In this document: positions 42,446-51,194 of the stretch, in pieces | Layout of the letters: each line of letters starts with the position of its first letter | Numbering within the stretch: the first letter of the stretch is position 1 | Assembly (NCBI RefSeq): GCF_029946515.1 | Contig: NZ_JARZHH010000048.1 | Location: 29,133 to 93,132 of the forward strand | Length of the DNA stretch: 64,000 nucleotides | DNA from: Polyangium sp. 6x1 | Lineage (GTDB): Bacteria; Myxococcota_A; Polyangia; Polyangiales; Polyangiaceae | Direction: 5' to 3' | The notes under the pieces: model-generated | Database searches by the model: none | The model's input: the letters and a program-made list of their open reading frames with translations, nothing else | Told to the model about the DNA's origin: nothing | Position numbers and translations under genes: made by a program

Positions 42446-43167
42446 TGCTCTCGGCGTACGACAGGAACCTCGCGCGCCGCGCGTTCGGCATCGCCGCGCT
42501 CGTCGGGGCCGTCGTGCTGCTCGTCGTCACGGCGACGGACGAGGGAGGAGGTTTTGCGCAAAGGGCGGCGCTCTGCGCGGCGCTCGCGCCGGTGGCGGGC
42601 GGGCTCGGCGCGCTCGCGGCGGCGAGGATCGCCCGCGCGCGCGGGGAGGCGCGCGCGCTCGAAGCGCTCGGCGCAGAGCCTTCGCGCGTGATGCGCGGCG
42701 CCGTGCTCGGCGGGGCGATCGTCGCGGCGATCGGCCCGGCCCTCGTGATCGCAGCGGTCGCCGATCTCGACCCCCTTTTCCCGAGGCCCGCGGCGCCGAG
42801 CGTCTGGATCGTCGAAGCGGACGGGGGCATGCGGGACGCGATTCGCGGCACGAGGCTCGGGCCCGGCGGCGCGCTCGAGGTCGCCGCGCGAGCCCCCGAG
42901 GCGCCTTCGGGGACGCCCCTTGGAGAGCGTCGCGCCGCGGTCGGCATCGCGCTCGTGATCCTCGCGTTCGCCGCGCCGCTCGGAGCCACGCGGGAAGGCG
43001 GTTCGTCCGGCCGCGCCGCGTTCGCCGTGCTCCTCGTCGTCGCCATGATCGCCGCGTTCCAGCTCGCGGCTGCGGGCCGCGCGAGCGCGTTCGTCGTGTG
43101 CGTCCCGCCGCTCGTCTTGCTCGCGCAGGCGCTTGTCCCGCGCTACCGTGGCGCCCCTCCCCGATGA
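42445..43167 (+). CDS. Membrane protein, LptF/FtsX-like hydrophobic pattern
   Basis: 240 residues, ATG overlapping the upstream stop. About six hydrophobic segments. A cytosolic loop RARGEARALEALGAEPSRVMRGAV recalls the coupling-helix region of ABC permeases such as LptF/G, with a short periplasmic part between, but the protein is shorter than those permeases and no ATPase gene is nearby. Family assignment is tentative. The stop overlaps the next ATG (ATGA). Confidence 0.7.
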   Translation: MLSAYDRNLARRAFGIAALVGAVVLLVVTATDEGGGFAQRAALCAALAPVAGGLGALAAARIARARGEARALEALGAEPSRVMRGAVLGGAIVAAIGPALVIAAVADLDPLFPRPAAPSVWIVEADGGMRDAIRGTRLGPGGALEVAARAPEAPSGTPLGERRAAVGIALVILAFAAPLGATREGGSSGRAAFAVLLVVAMIAAFQLAAAGRASAFVVCVPPLVLLAQALVPRYRGAPPR

Positions 43168-44078
43168 GCGAACCGATCGTATCGCAGGGCGGATTTCTGG
43201 GCCGGTTCGGCGTCGTCGTGCACGGCGGCGCCGGCAACGTCAAACCCGAGCGTCGCGCGAAACACGCCGAGGGTTGCCTCCGCGCCGCCCGCGCGGGCCT
43301 CGACGTGCTGCGGCAGGGCGGCAGCGCGCTCGACGCCGTGGAGCGCGCCGCGCGCGCGCTCGAGGACGACACGCTCTTCAACGCGGGCACGGGCGCGTGC
43401 CTCGACGAGGAGGGGCGCGTCGCGCACGACGCCTCGATCATGGAGGGACGAGGCCTCACGGCGGGCGCGGTGTGCGATCTGCGCGGCTTTGCGAATCCGA
43501 TCTCGATCGCGCGCGCCGCGCTGAACGATGGTCGGCACGTGCTTTACGCGTCCGAGGGCGCCGCGCGGTTCGCCCGCGCGCGCGGCTTCGTGCCCGTGGG
43601 GGACGAGGCGCTCGTCACGGAGGCGGCGCGCGAGGCGCTCGCGGCGGCGCGGGAGGGCGCGGCGCCAATGGGCTGGGCGGGCAATACGATCGGCGCGGTG
43701 GCGCTCGACGGCCATGGGCTCCTCGCGGCGGCGACGAGCACGGGCGGCATGGTGAACAAGCGCGTGGGCCGCGTCGGCGACTCGCCGATCATCGGCGCGG
43801 GCACGTACGCCGACGACGAGGCGGGCGCGGTCTCCACGACGGGCCACGGTGAGGGCATGATCCGGCTCTGCATCGCGCGCACGGCCGTCGAGCACATGCG
43901 CGGGGGCATCGCGGCGGAGGAGGCGGTCCGCCGTTCGATCGAGCATTTGCGTGCCCGGATTGGATCCACGGGCGGCGCGATCGCGATCGATCCGCGCGGC
44001 CACTACGGCCTTTCTCGCTCGACGGCCTCGATGTCGTGGGCCGCGGCGTGGGCCGAAGGCGACGCGTCGGGCTTCTAG
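43164..44078 (+). CDS. iaaA: Isoaspartyl peptidase/L-asparaginase (Ntn hydrolase)
   Basis: 304 residues. VVVHGGAGN near the N-terminus, NAGTGACLDEEG and the autoprocessing site GNTIGAVALD, where Thr becomes the N-terminal nucleophile of the beta subunit, identify the plant-type asparaginase family. STTGHGEGMIR is the second substrate-binding region. It hydrolyses isoaspartyl dipeptides and asparagine. Third gene of a translationally coupled trio. Confidence 0.93.
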   Translation: MSEPIVSQGGFLGRFGVVVHGGAGNVKPERRAKHAEGCLRAARAGLDVLRQGGSALDAVERAARALEDDTLFNAGTGACLDEEGRVAHDASIMEGRGLTAGAVCDLRGFANPISIARAALNDGRHVLYASEGAARFARARGFVPVGDEALVTEAAREALAAAREGAAPMGWAGNTIGAVALDGHGLLAAATSTGGMVNKRVGRVGDSPIIGAGTYADDEAGAVSTTGHGEGMIRLCIARTAVEHMRGGIAAEEAVRRSIEHLRARIGSTGGAIAIDPRGHYGLSRSTASMSWAAAWAEGDASGF

Positions 44079-44512
44079 ATCCACGGTTCGGCGGGGCGAT
44101 CGGCCCCGATGCACGAGCGCCCCACGGTCGTCAATTCTTTTGCACAAAAACCGAGCTGCCCCTGCGTTTTCCCTGGATCCTGAGTGAATCCGGGGAGATC
44201 GGCGCAAAGGAGGGGTCGGCTTTCGTTTTGTCGTCCTGGAAATATTACGCCTGTCGTGCACGCGCGCCGGACGGGGGGTCCGGTGGGCAAAAAGAGGAGA
44301 GGCGGCGATCGAAGAAATGCTTGACGGGCGGGCAGAATCCCCGAACATACGAACCCACCACACGGTGCCCTTCTCGGTGCCCGTGGGGTCGCGGGTTCAG
44401 CATCGGCTGACCCGTGCACCATCGTTCCCGAGGGGTGAGACATCTGCCAGCGCGCAATGGGGCGTAGACTGAGTCCAGGTAGATTGCCGACGAAGGAACA
44501 GGTCAGGTCAAC
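44079..44512. other. Intergenic region before the hcp pair
   Basis: 434 bases without a credible gene. It includes lower-GC stretches near 44230 and 44320-44350, where TTGACG occurs without a well-spaced -10 box. It presumably holds the hcp promoter. Confidence 0.35.
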
Positions 44513-45016
44513 ATGGCTCTCAATGCGTATCTCCGTCTGAAGGGGCAGAAGCAGGGCGAGATCAAGGGCTCCGTGACCCAGAAGGGTCGCGAGAACAGCA
44601 TCATGGTCATCGCGGTCTCGCACGAGATCATGAGCCCCCGCGATCCGGCGAGCGGCCTGCCGACCGGCAAGCGCATGCACAAGCCCTTCATCGTGACGAA
44701 GGAGCTCGATAAGGCGTCGCCGCTGCTCTACAACGCGCTCGTCAACAACGAGAACGTTTCGGAGTGGGAGCTCAAGCACTACACGCCGCAGGTGAAGGCG
44801 CAGCAGGGCGTCGGCACCGAGGTGAACCACTACACGGTGCGCCTGATCAACGCGAACATCGCGTCGATCAACTTCCGCATGCCGAACAACCGGAACCCCG
44901 ATCTCATGAAGTACGCCGAGTACGAGGAGATCGCGTTCACGTACCAGAAGATCATCTGGACGTGGACCGAGGGTGGCATCACGGCCGAGGACGACTGGGA
45001 GTCGCCCATCACGTGA
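44513..45016 (+). CDS. hcp: Type VI secretion tube protein Hcp, copy 1
   Basis: 167 residues, MALNAYLRLKG. Hcp hexamers form the T6SS inner tube and can carry effectors. IKGSVTQKGRENSIMVIAVSHEI, PHKPF-like MHKPFIVTKELDKASPLLYNAL and the HYTVRL...INFRMPN stretch match the family. Followed by a terminator; the second copy starts 124 bases on. No other T6SS gene is in the window. Confidence 0.93.
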   Translation: MALNAYLRLKGQKQGEIKGSVTQKGRENSIMVIAVSHEIMSPRDPASGLPTGKRMHKPFIVTKELDKASPLLYNALVNNENVSEWELKHYTPQVKAQQGVGTEVNHYTVRLINANIASINFRMPNNRNPDLMKYAEYEEIAFTYQKIIWTWTEGGITAEDDWESPIT

Positions 45017-45043
45017 TGTTGGGCTGACGCCCAGCGAAATCAG

Positions 45044-45071
45044 CCGGGCGGCCAACGTGCCGCCCGGTTTT
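45044..45071 (+). terminator. Intrinsic terminator between the hcp genes
   Basis: Perfect 9-bp stem CCGGGCGGC/GCCGCCCGG around a 6-base loop, then TTTT. The second hcp therefore needs its own promoter or read-through. Confidence 0.8.
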
Positions 45072-45140
45072 CGTTTGTCCGAAGGACGGGGGGAGAGTAA
45101 GCTCTTCCAAGATTTGGTGCCCAGGCTTGACGGATCCCCC

Positions 45141-45626
45141 ATGGCCCTGAACGCGCACTTGAGAATCGTCGCGGAAAAACAGGGCGCCATCCTGGGCTCG
45201 GTGACGCAAAAAGGACGCGAAGGATCGATTCAGGTCATCGCGGCCATGCACGAAATCGTGAGCCCACGCGACCCGGCGAGCGGTCGTCCGACGGGCAAAC
45301 GCGTGCACAAGCCGTTCGTCGTGACCAAGATCCTCGATCGGTCCTCGCCGCTGCTTTACAGCGTCCTCTGCCACAACGAGAACATCAAAAGCTTCGAGCT
45401 CCAGTTCTACACGCCGGACAAAACCGGCATCGAGAAGCAGCACTACACGGTGCGCCTCGAGAACGCGAACATCAGCTCGATCAACTTCCGGATGCCGAAC
45501 ACGCGCAGCAAGATCGCCTCGCAGCTGCCCGAGCGTGAAGAGATTTCGTTCACGTACCAGAAGATCGTCTGGACGTGGAACGAGGGCGGAATCTCGGCGG
45601 ACGACGATTGGGAGACGCCGAGATGA
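45141..45626 (+). CDS. hcp: Type VI secretion tube protein Hcp, copy 2
   Basis: 161 residues, about half identical to copy 1 (MALNAHLRIVAEKQGAILGSVTQKGREGSIQVIAAMHEI, YTVRLENANISSINFRMP, FTYQKIVWTWNEGGISADDDWE). The divergence suggests two specialised tube or effector-carrier proteins rather than a recent duplication. An ATG at 45141 is chosen over a longer open frame that would overlap copy 1. Confidence 0.92.
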   Translation: MALNAHLRIVAEKQGAILGSVTQKGREGSIQVIAAMHEIVSPRDPASGRPTGKRVHKPFVVTKILDRSSPLLYSVLCHNENIKSFELQFYTPDKTGIEKQHYTVRLENANISSINFRMPNTRSKIASQLPEREEISFTYQKIVWTWNEGGISADDDWETPR

Positions 45627-45629
45627 CGA

Positions 45630-46394
45630 TCAGCCGACGGTGCCTCCGTGACGGCCCGCGCCCTCGGTGAAGCGGGAGGCGCCTTCGAGCGTCTCCGCGC
45701 TCAATGCGTCGAGGCCGTGGCGAAGCTCGTTGCGTAATGCCTCGCCGAGGGGGAGATCGAACTGTTCGTAGGCGCTCAGGCGGTCGCCGCGCATGCAGAG
45801 CTGCGGGAGCGCGGCGAGCTCGTGCGCGAGCTTCTCGGCAGCTTCCCGCGCGTGGCCCTTGGGGACGACGCGGTTCGCGAGCCCGATGCGCAGCGCCTCG
45901 TCGGCGTCGATCGGCCGGCCCGTGAGGATGAGGTCGAGCGCGCGGCTGAGCCCGATGAGGCGCGGCAAGCGGACCGTGCCGCCATCGATGAGCGGGACTC
46001 CGAAGCGACGGCAGAACACGCCGAGCACGGCGTCCTGCTCGACGATTCGCAAATCACACCAGAGCGCGAGCTCGAGCCCGCCGGCGACGGCATACCCCGC
46101 GACGGACGCGATGACCGGCTTCTGCAGGAGCATTCGCGTGGGGCCCATCGGCCCGTCGCCCTCGGCGTCGACGCGGTTCGGCGCGCCCGCGGCGATCGAC
46201 TTGAGATCCGCGCCCGCGCAGAACGTGCCGTGATCGCCGTGCAGCACGCCGACGGACGCGTGCGGATCGCTGTCGAAGGCGCGGAAAGCGTCGGCGAGCG
46301 CCTCGGCGGTGGCGCGGTCGACGGCGTTGCGGCGCTCCGGCCGGTCGAGGATGACGGTGGTGACGGGGCCCGATCGTTCGACGCGTACGCTCAT
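45630..46394 (-). CDS. Enoyl-CoA hydratase/isomerase family protein
   Basis: 254 residues of the crotonase fold. GTFCAGADLKSIAAG and AGYAVAGGLELALWCDLRI form the oxyanion hole. The catalytic Glu expected in hydratases is not at the usual place (GVPLIDGGTVRLPRLIG has Asp where Glu often stands), so the exact reaction is uncertain. Divergent from the acyl-CoA dehydrogenase with a spacer of 74 bases; both likely act in fatty-acyl-CoA degradation. Confidence 0.88.
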   Translation of the reverse strand: MSVRVERSGPVTTVILDRPERRNAVDRATAEALADAFRAFDSDPHASVGVLHGDHGTFCAGADLKSIAAGAPNRVDAEGDGPMGPTRMLLQKPVIASVAGYAVAGGLELALWCDLRIVEQDAVLGVFCRRFGVPLIDGGTVRLPRLIGLSRALDLILTGRPIDADEALRIGLANRVVPKGHAREAAEKLAHELAALPQLCMRGDRLSAYEQFDLPLGEALRNELRHGLDALSAETLEGASRFTEGAGRHGGTVG

Positions 46395-46468
46395 GCGGCA
46401 TGGTATGAAGCGTGCGGCTGGCGCCGCAAGGCCGCGGGCGGGGCGCGAGACGAACGGAGAAGGCGAGC

Positions 46469-47662
46469 ATGAATTTCGAATTGGACCCGGGGATCGCCGA
46501 GCTTCGGCAGAAGGTGCGGGCGTTCGTCGAGGAGCGCGTCGTCCCGCACGAAGCGAAGATCGTGGCCGAGGATCGCGAGGGCAAACGCGAGACCTTGTCG
46601 CGGCTGCAAGAAGAGGCGAAGGCCGAGGGCCTCTGGGTCCCGCATTTGCCGCCGGCGTATGGCGGGCGCGGGCTCGGCATCATGGGCATGTGCGTGCTCT
46701 TCCGCGAGATGGGGCGCTCGCCCGTGGGCGCGAAGGTGTTCAACTGCGACGCGCCGAACCAGGGGAACATGGATCTCCTGCTCGGCGTGGGCACCGAGGC
46801 GATGAAGGAGCGTTATCTGCGCCCGCTCGCGGACGGCGTGATCACGAGCGCGTTTTGCATGACGGAACCCGCGCCCGGCGCCGGCTCGGATCCCTCGAAT
46901 CTGCGCACCCGCGCAACGCGCGACGGGCGCGACTGGGTGATCACGGGGCGCAAGTGGTATTCGACGGGCGGCAGGGACGCCTCGTTCCTCATCGTGATGG
47001 CGCGGACGAGCGACGATCCGAAAGGCGGGGCGACGATGTTCCTCGTGGATCGGAATGCCCCGGGCGTGGAGTACGTGCGCGACATCCCGACGATGTCCGA
47101 GCCGCTGCTCGATCACCGCGAAGGCGAGCTTGCGTTCCACGGCGTGCGCGTGAGCGACGACGCGGTGCTCAAAGGCGTGGGCGACGGCTTTCGGCTCGCG
47201 CAGCAGAGGCTCGTGCCGGCGCGCCTGACCCATTGCATGCGCTGGCTCGGCCTCGCCGATCGCACGCTGTCGATGTGCAAGGAGTACCTCGTGACGCGCG
47301 AGAGCTTCGGCAAGAAGCTCGCGCAGCACCAGCTCATCCAGAAGAAGATCGCGCACCACGCGCTCGGGATCCACGCGGGCAACCTGATGACGTTCCATTG
47401 CGCGTCGATGCTGGAGAAGGGGCTCGACAAGGAATCGCGGCCCTACTCGTCGATGGCGAAGCTCCACGTGGCGCGGCTGCTTTGCGACGTGCTCGACGAC
47501 GCGATCCAGATGCACGGCGCGCTCGGATACAGCGAAGACGTGCCGTTCTCGACCTGGTACCGGTACGCGCGGAGCGCGCGGATCGCGGACGGGCCGGACG
47601 AGGTGCACGAGGTCGTGATCGCCCGCGATTTCTTCACGCGGGGCCTCGATCTCCTCGTGTAG
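46469..47662 (+). CDS. Acyl-CoA dehydrogenase
   Basis: 397 residues from MNFELDPGIAELRQ with GGAGAAGG upstream. FCMTEPAPGAGSDPSNLRTRA, GRKWYSTGG and the late IQMHGALGYSEDVP...IADGPDEVHE are typical of the ACAD10/11-like branch that oxidises longer or branched acyl-CoAs with FAD. Its enoyl-CoA product could be taken by the adjacent hydratase. Frame extends upstream but without family similarity. Confidence 0.93.
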   Translation: MNFELDPGIAELRQKVRAFVEERVVPHEAKIVAEDREGKRETLSRLQEEAKAEGLWVPHLPPAYGGRGLGIMGMCVLFREMGRSPVGAKVFNCDAPNQGNMDLLLGVGTEAMKERYLRPLADGVITSAFCMTEPAPGAGSDPSNLRTRATRDGRDWVITGRKWYSTGGRDASFLIVMARTSDDPKGGATMFLVDRNAPGVEYVRDIPTMSEPLLDHREGELAFHGVRVSDDAVLKGVGDGFRLAQQRLVPARLTHCMRWLGLADRTLSMCKEYLVTRESFGKKLAQHQLIQKKIAHHALGIHAGNLMTFHCASMLEKGLDKESRPYSSMAKLHVARLLCDVLDDAIQMHGALGYSEDVPFSTWYRYARSARIADGPDEVHEVVIARDFFTRGLDLLV

Positions 47663-47669
47663 GCAAGGC

Positions 47670-47999
47670 ATGACCGGCAAGAAAAAGCCTCTTTCGCCCC
47701 GTGCGGCGCGCCGGGAAGCCGAGCGCGCCGCGGTCAAGCTCGCGCGGGATCGCGAACGCCTCGCCTCGCTCGAGCCCGGCGGCTCGCCCGAGCGTCCGAT
47801 CGAGATCACGAGTGCCTCCGAGGTGGAAATCGCGGCGCGAGGGAAACCATGCGCGCGTTGCGGCGGCGAGGTGCGCGTCGACGAGCACCTCGCGGAGACG
47901 GTCGGGACGTCGCGGCTCCGCGTCGCGCGTGTCTTCTGCCCGGCTTGTGGCGCGCGGCGGTCGATTTACTTCCGCCTCGGCGCCGGTTTGCCCAATTGA
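47670..47999 (+). CDS. Zinc-ribbon small protein
   Basis: 109 residues. A basic Ala/Arg/Glu-rich helix precedes PCARCGGEVRVDEHL...VFCPACGARR, a clear CxxC/CxxC ribbon. Starts 8 bases after the acyl-CoA dehydrogenase stop, so likely co-transcribed. Possible nucleic-acid or metal binding; family not recognised. Confidence 0.75.
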   Translation: MTGKKKPLSPRAARREAERAAVKLARDRERLASLEPGGSPERPIEITSASEVEIAARGKPCARCGGEVRVDEHLAETVGTSRLRVARVFCPACGARRSIYFRLGAGLPN

Positions 48000-48043
48000 C
48001 GGAGCTCGGCCTGGCCTACACTCGACGGCTTGGAGGAGGGCTC

Positions 48044-49246
48044 ATGAAAAGCCGATCATTCGCATCGCTCTTGCTGGGTCTCGCGCCGTTCGTCCTCGGC
48101 GCGTGCGGGGGAGGGGAGGCGGCGCCGGAGGGGCCGAGCGCCACGCCGAGCGCGGCTTGTGTCGCGCTCGGTTGCGGGGCCGATCAAAAGATCTGCGTCG
48201 AGGACGGGGCCGGCGCGCGTTGCGAGGGGTGTCCGAGCGCCGAGTACGCGGCGTCGTCGGGGACATGCGAAAAGCTCTCCGGGACGCCGTTTGTGCATAA
48301 ATTCGACGAGTTCACCGTCGAGGCGGGACAGGAGATCAAAGGCCTCTGCCAGAGCATCACGCTGAACAACGAGACGGAGATCTGGGTCAACGCCGTCGAG
48401 CTCCAGCAAAACGAATCCTCGCACCATTCCAACTGGACGTTCGTCCCGTCGGACAAGTTCGACGGCCCCGACGGCGTCTGGAAATGCTCGGAGCGGGATT
48501 ACGATCAGGTCTCGGCCGCGCTCGTGGGCGGCGTCATCTACGCGCAATCGACGCAGACCGAGCGCGAGGTGCAGAAATTCCCGGACGGCGTGGCGGTCCG
48601 CATCCCGCCGTATTCACGCATCATCGGCGACGTCCACCTGCTCAACACGGCCCAGGCGCCGGTCACGGGCGCGCTCACGCTCACGCTTTATGGCATCCCG
48701 AAGGAGGAGGTGAAACACAAGCTCACCCCGTTCCACCTCGACTACCACGGCCTCGCCATCCCGCCGCACGCGAAATCGCGCTTCTATGGGGAATGCGCGC
48801 TCGAAGGCCCGTTCGCGGCCTCGGGCAATACGTTCGACCAGAAAGTATATTACATTCTGCCGCATACCCACGCGATGGCGAAGCGGTTTTTCCTGGAGAT
48901 CATGGGCGGCCCGCGCGACGGCGAGACGATCCTCGAGCTCTCGGCCTACAACGGCGAGGCGCACGGCCGGGTCTACGAGAAGCCGATCGACATGACGGGC
49001 GCGGAGGGCTACCGCTTCGGCTGCGAGTACGACAACCCCCGCGACGAGATGGTGAGCTGGGGCTTTGGCGACCAGGAAATGTGCGAGCTGCTCGGGTTTG
49101 CCGAAGGAGACGTGGCCTTCGAGTCCGTCGTCTCGTCGGCGGCGGAGGTCGGCGCGGACGGCGATCTCCGGCTGTTCTCGGCTCCGTGCGTGACCTACGC
49201 GTTCCCGTGGGACCACGACAAACCGGGCGGACCGCCTCCGCCCTGA
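48044..49246 (+). CDS. Copper type II monooxygenase-like (PHM/DBM fold) lipoprotein
   Basis: 400 residues. Lipoprotein signal (LGAC). A short Cys-rich segment (LGCGADQKIC...CEGC) leads to a PHM-like catalytic part with NESSHHSNWTF (His-His of CuH, about residue 127), a third His candidate further on, LPHTHAMAKRF (the His-x-His of CuM, about 274) and GCEYDNP. GAGGAGGG precedes the ATG. PHM enzymes hydroxylate peptidyl or catechol substrates with ascorbate; animal-like copper monooxygenase folds do occur in myxobacteria. Activity and substrate here are inferred. Confidence 0.82.
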   Translation: MKSRSFASLLLGLAPFVLGACGGGEAAPEGPSATPSAACVALGCGADQKICVEDGAGARCEGCPSAEYAASSGTCEKLSGTPFVHKFDEFTVEAGQEIKGLCQSITLNNETEIWVNAVELQQNESSHHSNWTFVPSDKFDGPDGVWKCSERDYDQVSAALVGGVIYAQSTQTEREVQKFPDGVAVRIPPYSRIIGDVHLLNTAQAPVTGALTLTLYGIPKEEVKHKLTPFHLDYHGLAIPPHAKSRFYGECALEGPFAASGNTFDQKVYYILPHTHAMAKRFFLEIMGGPRDGETILELSAYNGEAHGRVYEKPIDMTGAEGYRFGCEYDNPRDEMVSWGFGDQEMCELLGFAEGDVAFESVVSSAAEVGADGDLRLFSAPCVTYAFPWDHDKPGGPPPP

Positions 49247-49247
49247 G

Positions 49248-49829
49248 TCACTTCGCCGATTGCAACATCGTCCGGAACGCGTCGCGCGCGGCCTGCACGG
49301 TGTCGCTCGGGCCGGACATCTTGAAGAACCAGGTGCCTCGATCCGGCGTCTTCACGGCCGCGCCGACGAGCCGGAAGTTCTCCTTCACCATCTGCATCGC
49401 CGCGCGCTTCTTCGGGCCCACCTTCGGACCGAGCGCGATCTTGTAGGTGCCCGCGACCTCGACCGTCTCGACCTTGAGCGCGCCCACGTCGAAGCTCTCG
49501 CGTTTGGCCTCGGCCCCCACGTTCCCGTCGAACTGGTCGAACCACTCCTTGAACCGCTTCTCCGGATCGCCCGCGGCGCCCGTGCCGTAGAAGAAGACCT
49601 CGATGTCGGCCTCCTCCTTGTCGTCGCCGACCTTCGTCGTCTTGTAGGCCGCCTTTTTCGGCCCGCTTTTCGGCGCATCCTGCGCCGTCCAGGCCGCGGG
49701 CGTGGTCCATTCGAGCGGGGCGATGGTGGTCGCCTGTTGCCCCGCGGACGCGGGCGGGTCGGGCTCGGCGGGGCTCTTCGAGCAGGCGGCGAGCGAGAGG
49801 AGGAGGAGGGTAGCGTACCGGGAAACCAT
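49248..49829 (-). CDS. Lipoprotein, unknown function
   Basis: 193 residues from MVSRYATLLLLSLAAC (lipobox LAAC). The mature part starts with a Pro-rich linker, then PLEWTTPAAW and strand-helix sequence ending in MSGPSDTVQAARDAFRTML. It resembles small periplasmic proteins described only as hypothetical in myxobacteria. Convergent with the copper-protein gene, 1 base apart. Confidence 0.78.
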   Translation of the reverse strand: MVSRYATLLLLSLAACSKSPAEPDPPASAGQQATTIAPLEWTTPAAWTAQDAPKSGPKKAAYKTTKVGDDKEEADIEVFFYGTGAAGDPEKRFKEWFDQFDGNVGAEAKRESFDVGALKVETVEVAGTYKIALGPKVGPKKRAAMQMVKENFRLVGAAVKTPDRGTWFFKMSGPSDTVQAARDAFRTMLQSAK

Positions 49830-49946
49830 GATAGACGTCGAGGGGGGCGCCTGGCCCATGGCTACACCATCCCGGGGAGATGCGCACGTCCTGTAAGTCC
49901 TCCGGGGGGGTCATCCGTAGGTAGTCCGGCGGATCGGAGACGCGTG

Positions 49947-51194
49947 ATGGAGCAGCTCGGTGATTACCTCGTCCGGCGCCTGGTCGGCGAGGGGGGGATG
50001 GGCAAGGTCTACGAGGGCGAGGAGCGCCTGTCGAAGCGGCGCGTGGCCCTCAAGGTCCTGCACCCCGAGCTCGCGAAGAGTGAGACGGGCCGCAAGCTCT
50101 TCGTGAACGAGATGCAGATCCTCGCGCACCTCGAGCACCCGAACGTGGTGCGGAGCCTGGCCAGCATCGAGGCGAACGGGCAGCTCGCGATGGTGCTCGA
50201 GTTCCTCGACGGCCGCACGCTGCGCACGATGCTCGGCGAGGAAGGGCGGCTCTCCTGGACCGAGGCGATCCGCATCGTGGCGGCCGTGGCCTCGGCGCTC
50301 TCCGCGGCGCACGGGCAGGAGCCGCCCATCATCCACCGCGATCTCAAGCCGGAGAACATCATGATCCTGACCGACGGCACGGTGAAGGTCATGGATTTCG
50401 GCATCGCCAAGATGCTCCAGGCGATGAACCAGACGAACACGCAGAGCGTCGGCACGCTGCAGTACATGAGCCCGGAGCAGATCGACGCGCGCACCATCGA
50501 TCACCGCGCCGACCTCTACGCGCTCGGGCTCGTGTTCTACGAGCTGCTCGCGGGCAAACCGCCGTTCTCCTCGGCCTCGCCGCGGCAGCTCCTGAACCTC
50601 CAGTGCACGGCCGAGCCGCCGCCGCTCGAAACGGAGGTGCGGAGCGGCCTGCCGAAGGGCGTCGAGCAGCTCCTGTTCCAGCTCCTCGAAAAAGCGCCGG
50701 AGGATCGGCCCTACTTCGCGCAGGACGTGGTGGAGAGGCTCGAACCGTTCCAGGTCGCGGCGCCTGCGCCCGCGCGCACGAGCCCGGGCCGTTTGAGCTC
50801 CCACGGTGCGACCACGCCGCACCAAAAATCCCCCACACCCCGCACGATCCCCGAGGCGCCCGAGCCCTCCGACGAGGCCAGACCCGCGACGCGATCGAGT
50901 GATCCGCGATCGGATCGGCATGCCGACGAGGCGAAGGCCACGCGGCGCGAGAACGCGGGCGCCGGCGCGCGCAAGGACACGATCGCGCTCGTCGATCAGG
51001 TGGATCAAGGGCGCGAGGTGCCGATGAAGGTCGCGGTCGGGATCATCGTGGGGCTGTCCTTGCTCGCGGGCCTCGGCGCGTACCTCGTGCGATCGACGCA
51101 ATCGGCCGAAGATTCGTCCTCCGCGGGCGCGCCCACGGCGACCGCGACGGCGACGACGAAGAGCACGGCGACGGGGAAGGTGCGGGGGCGATGA
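49947..51194 (+). CDS. Membrane Ser/Thr protein kinase of the redox operon
   Basis: 415 residues. The complete kinase domain (GEGGMG, VALKVL, HRDLKPEN at about 129, DFGIAK at about 150, MSPEQ) is followed by a Pro/Thr/Ser/Arg-rich linker and one TM helix (VAVGIIVGLSLLAGLGAYLV, about 358-382) with a short outside tail. It is the first gene of a coupled run: its TGA overlaps the next ATG. The next protein carries a degenerate kinase-like domain, so this active kinase may work with it as a pair, and the redox proteins downstream are candidate targets. Confidence 0.93.
   Translation: MEQLGDYLVRRLVGEGGMGKVYEGEERLSKRRVALKVLHPELAKSETGRKLFVNEMQILAHLEHPNVVRSLASIEANGQLAMVLEFLDGRTLRTMLGEEGRLSWTEAIRIVAAVASALSAAHGQEPPIIHRDLKPENIMILTDGTVKVMDFGIAKMLQAMNQTNTQSVGTLQYMSPEQIDARTIDHRADLYALGLVFYELLAGKPPFSSASPRQLLNLQCTAEPPPLETEVRSGLPKGVEQLLFQLLEKAPEDRPYFAQDVVERLEPFQVAAPAPARTSPGRLSSHGATTPHQKSPTPRTIPEAPEPSDEARPATRSSDPRSDRHADEAKATRRENAGAGARKDTIALVDQVDQGREVPMKVAVGIIVGLSLLAGLGAYLVRSTQSAEDSSSAGAPTATATATTKSTATGKVRGR

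Noticed and set aside
44320..44350. Sigma-70 promoter upstream of hcp
   Set aside because: TTGACG is present but no acceptable -10 box lies 16-18 bases downstream.
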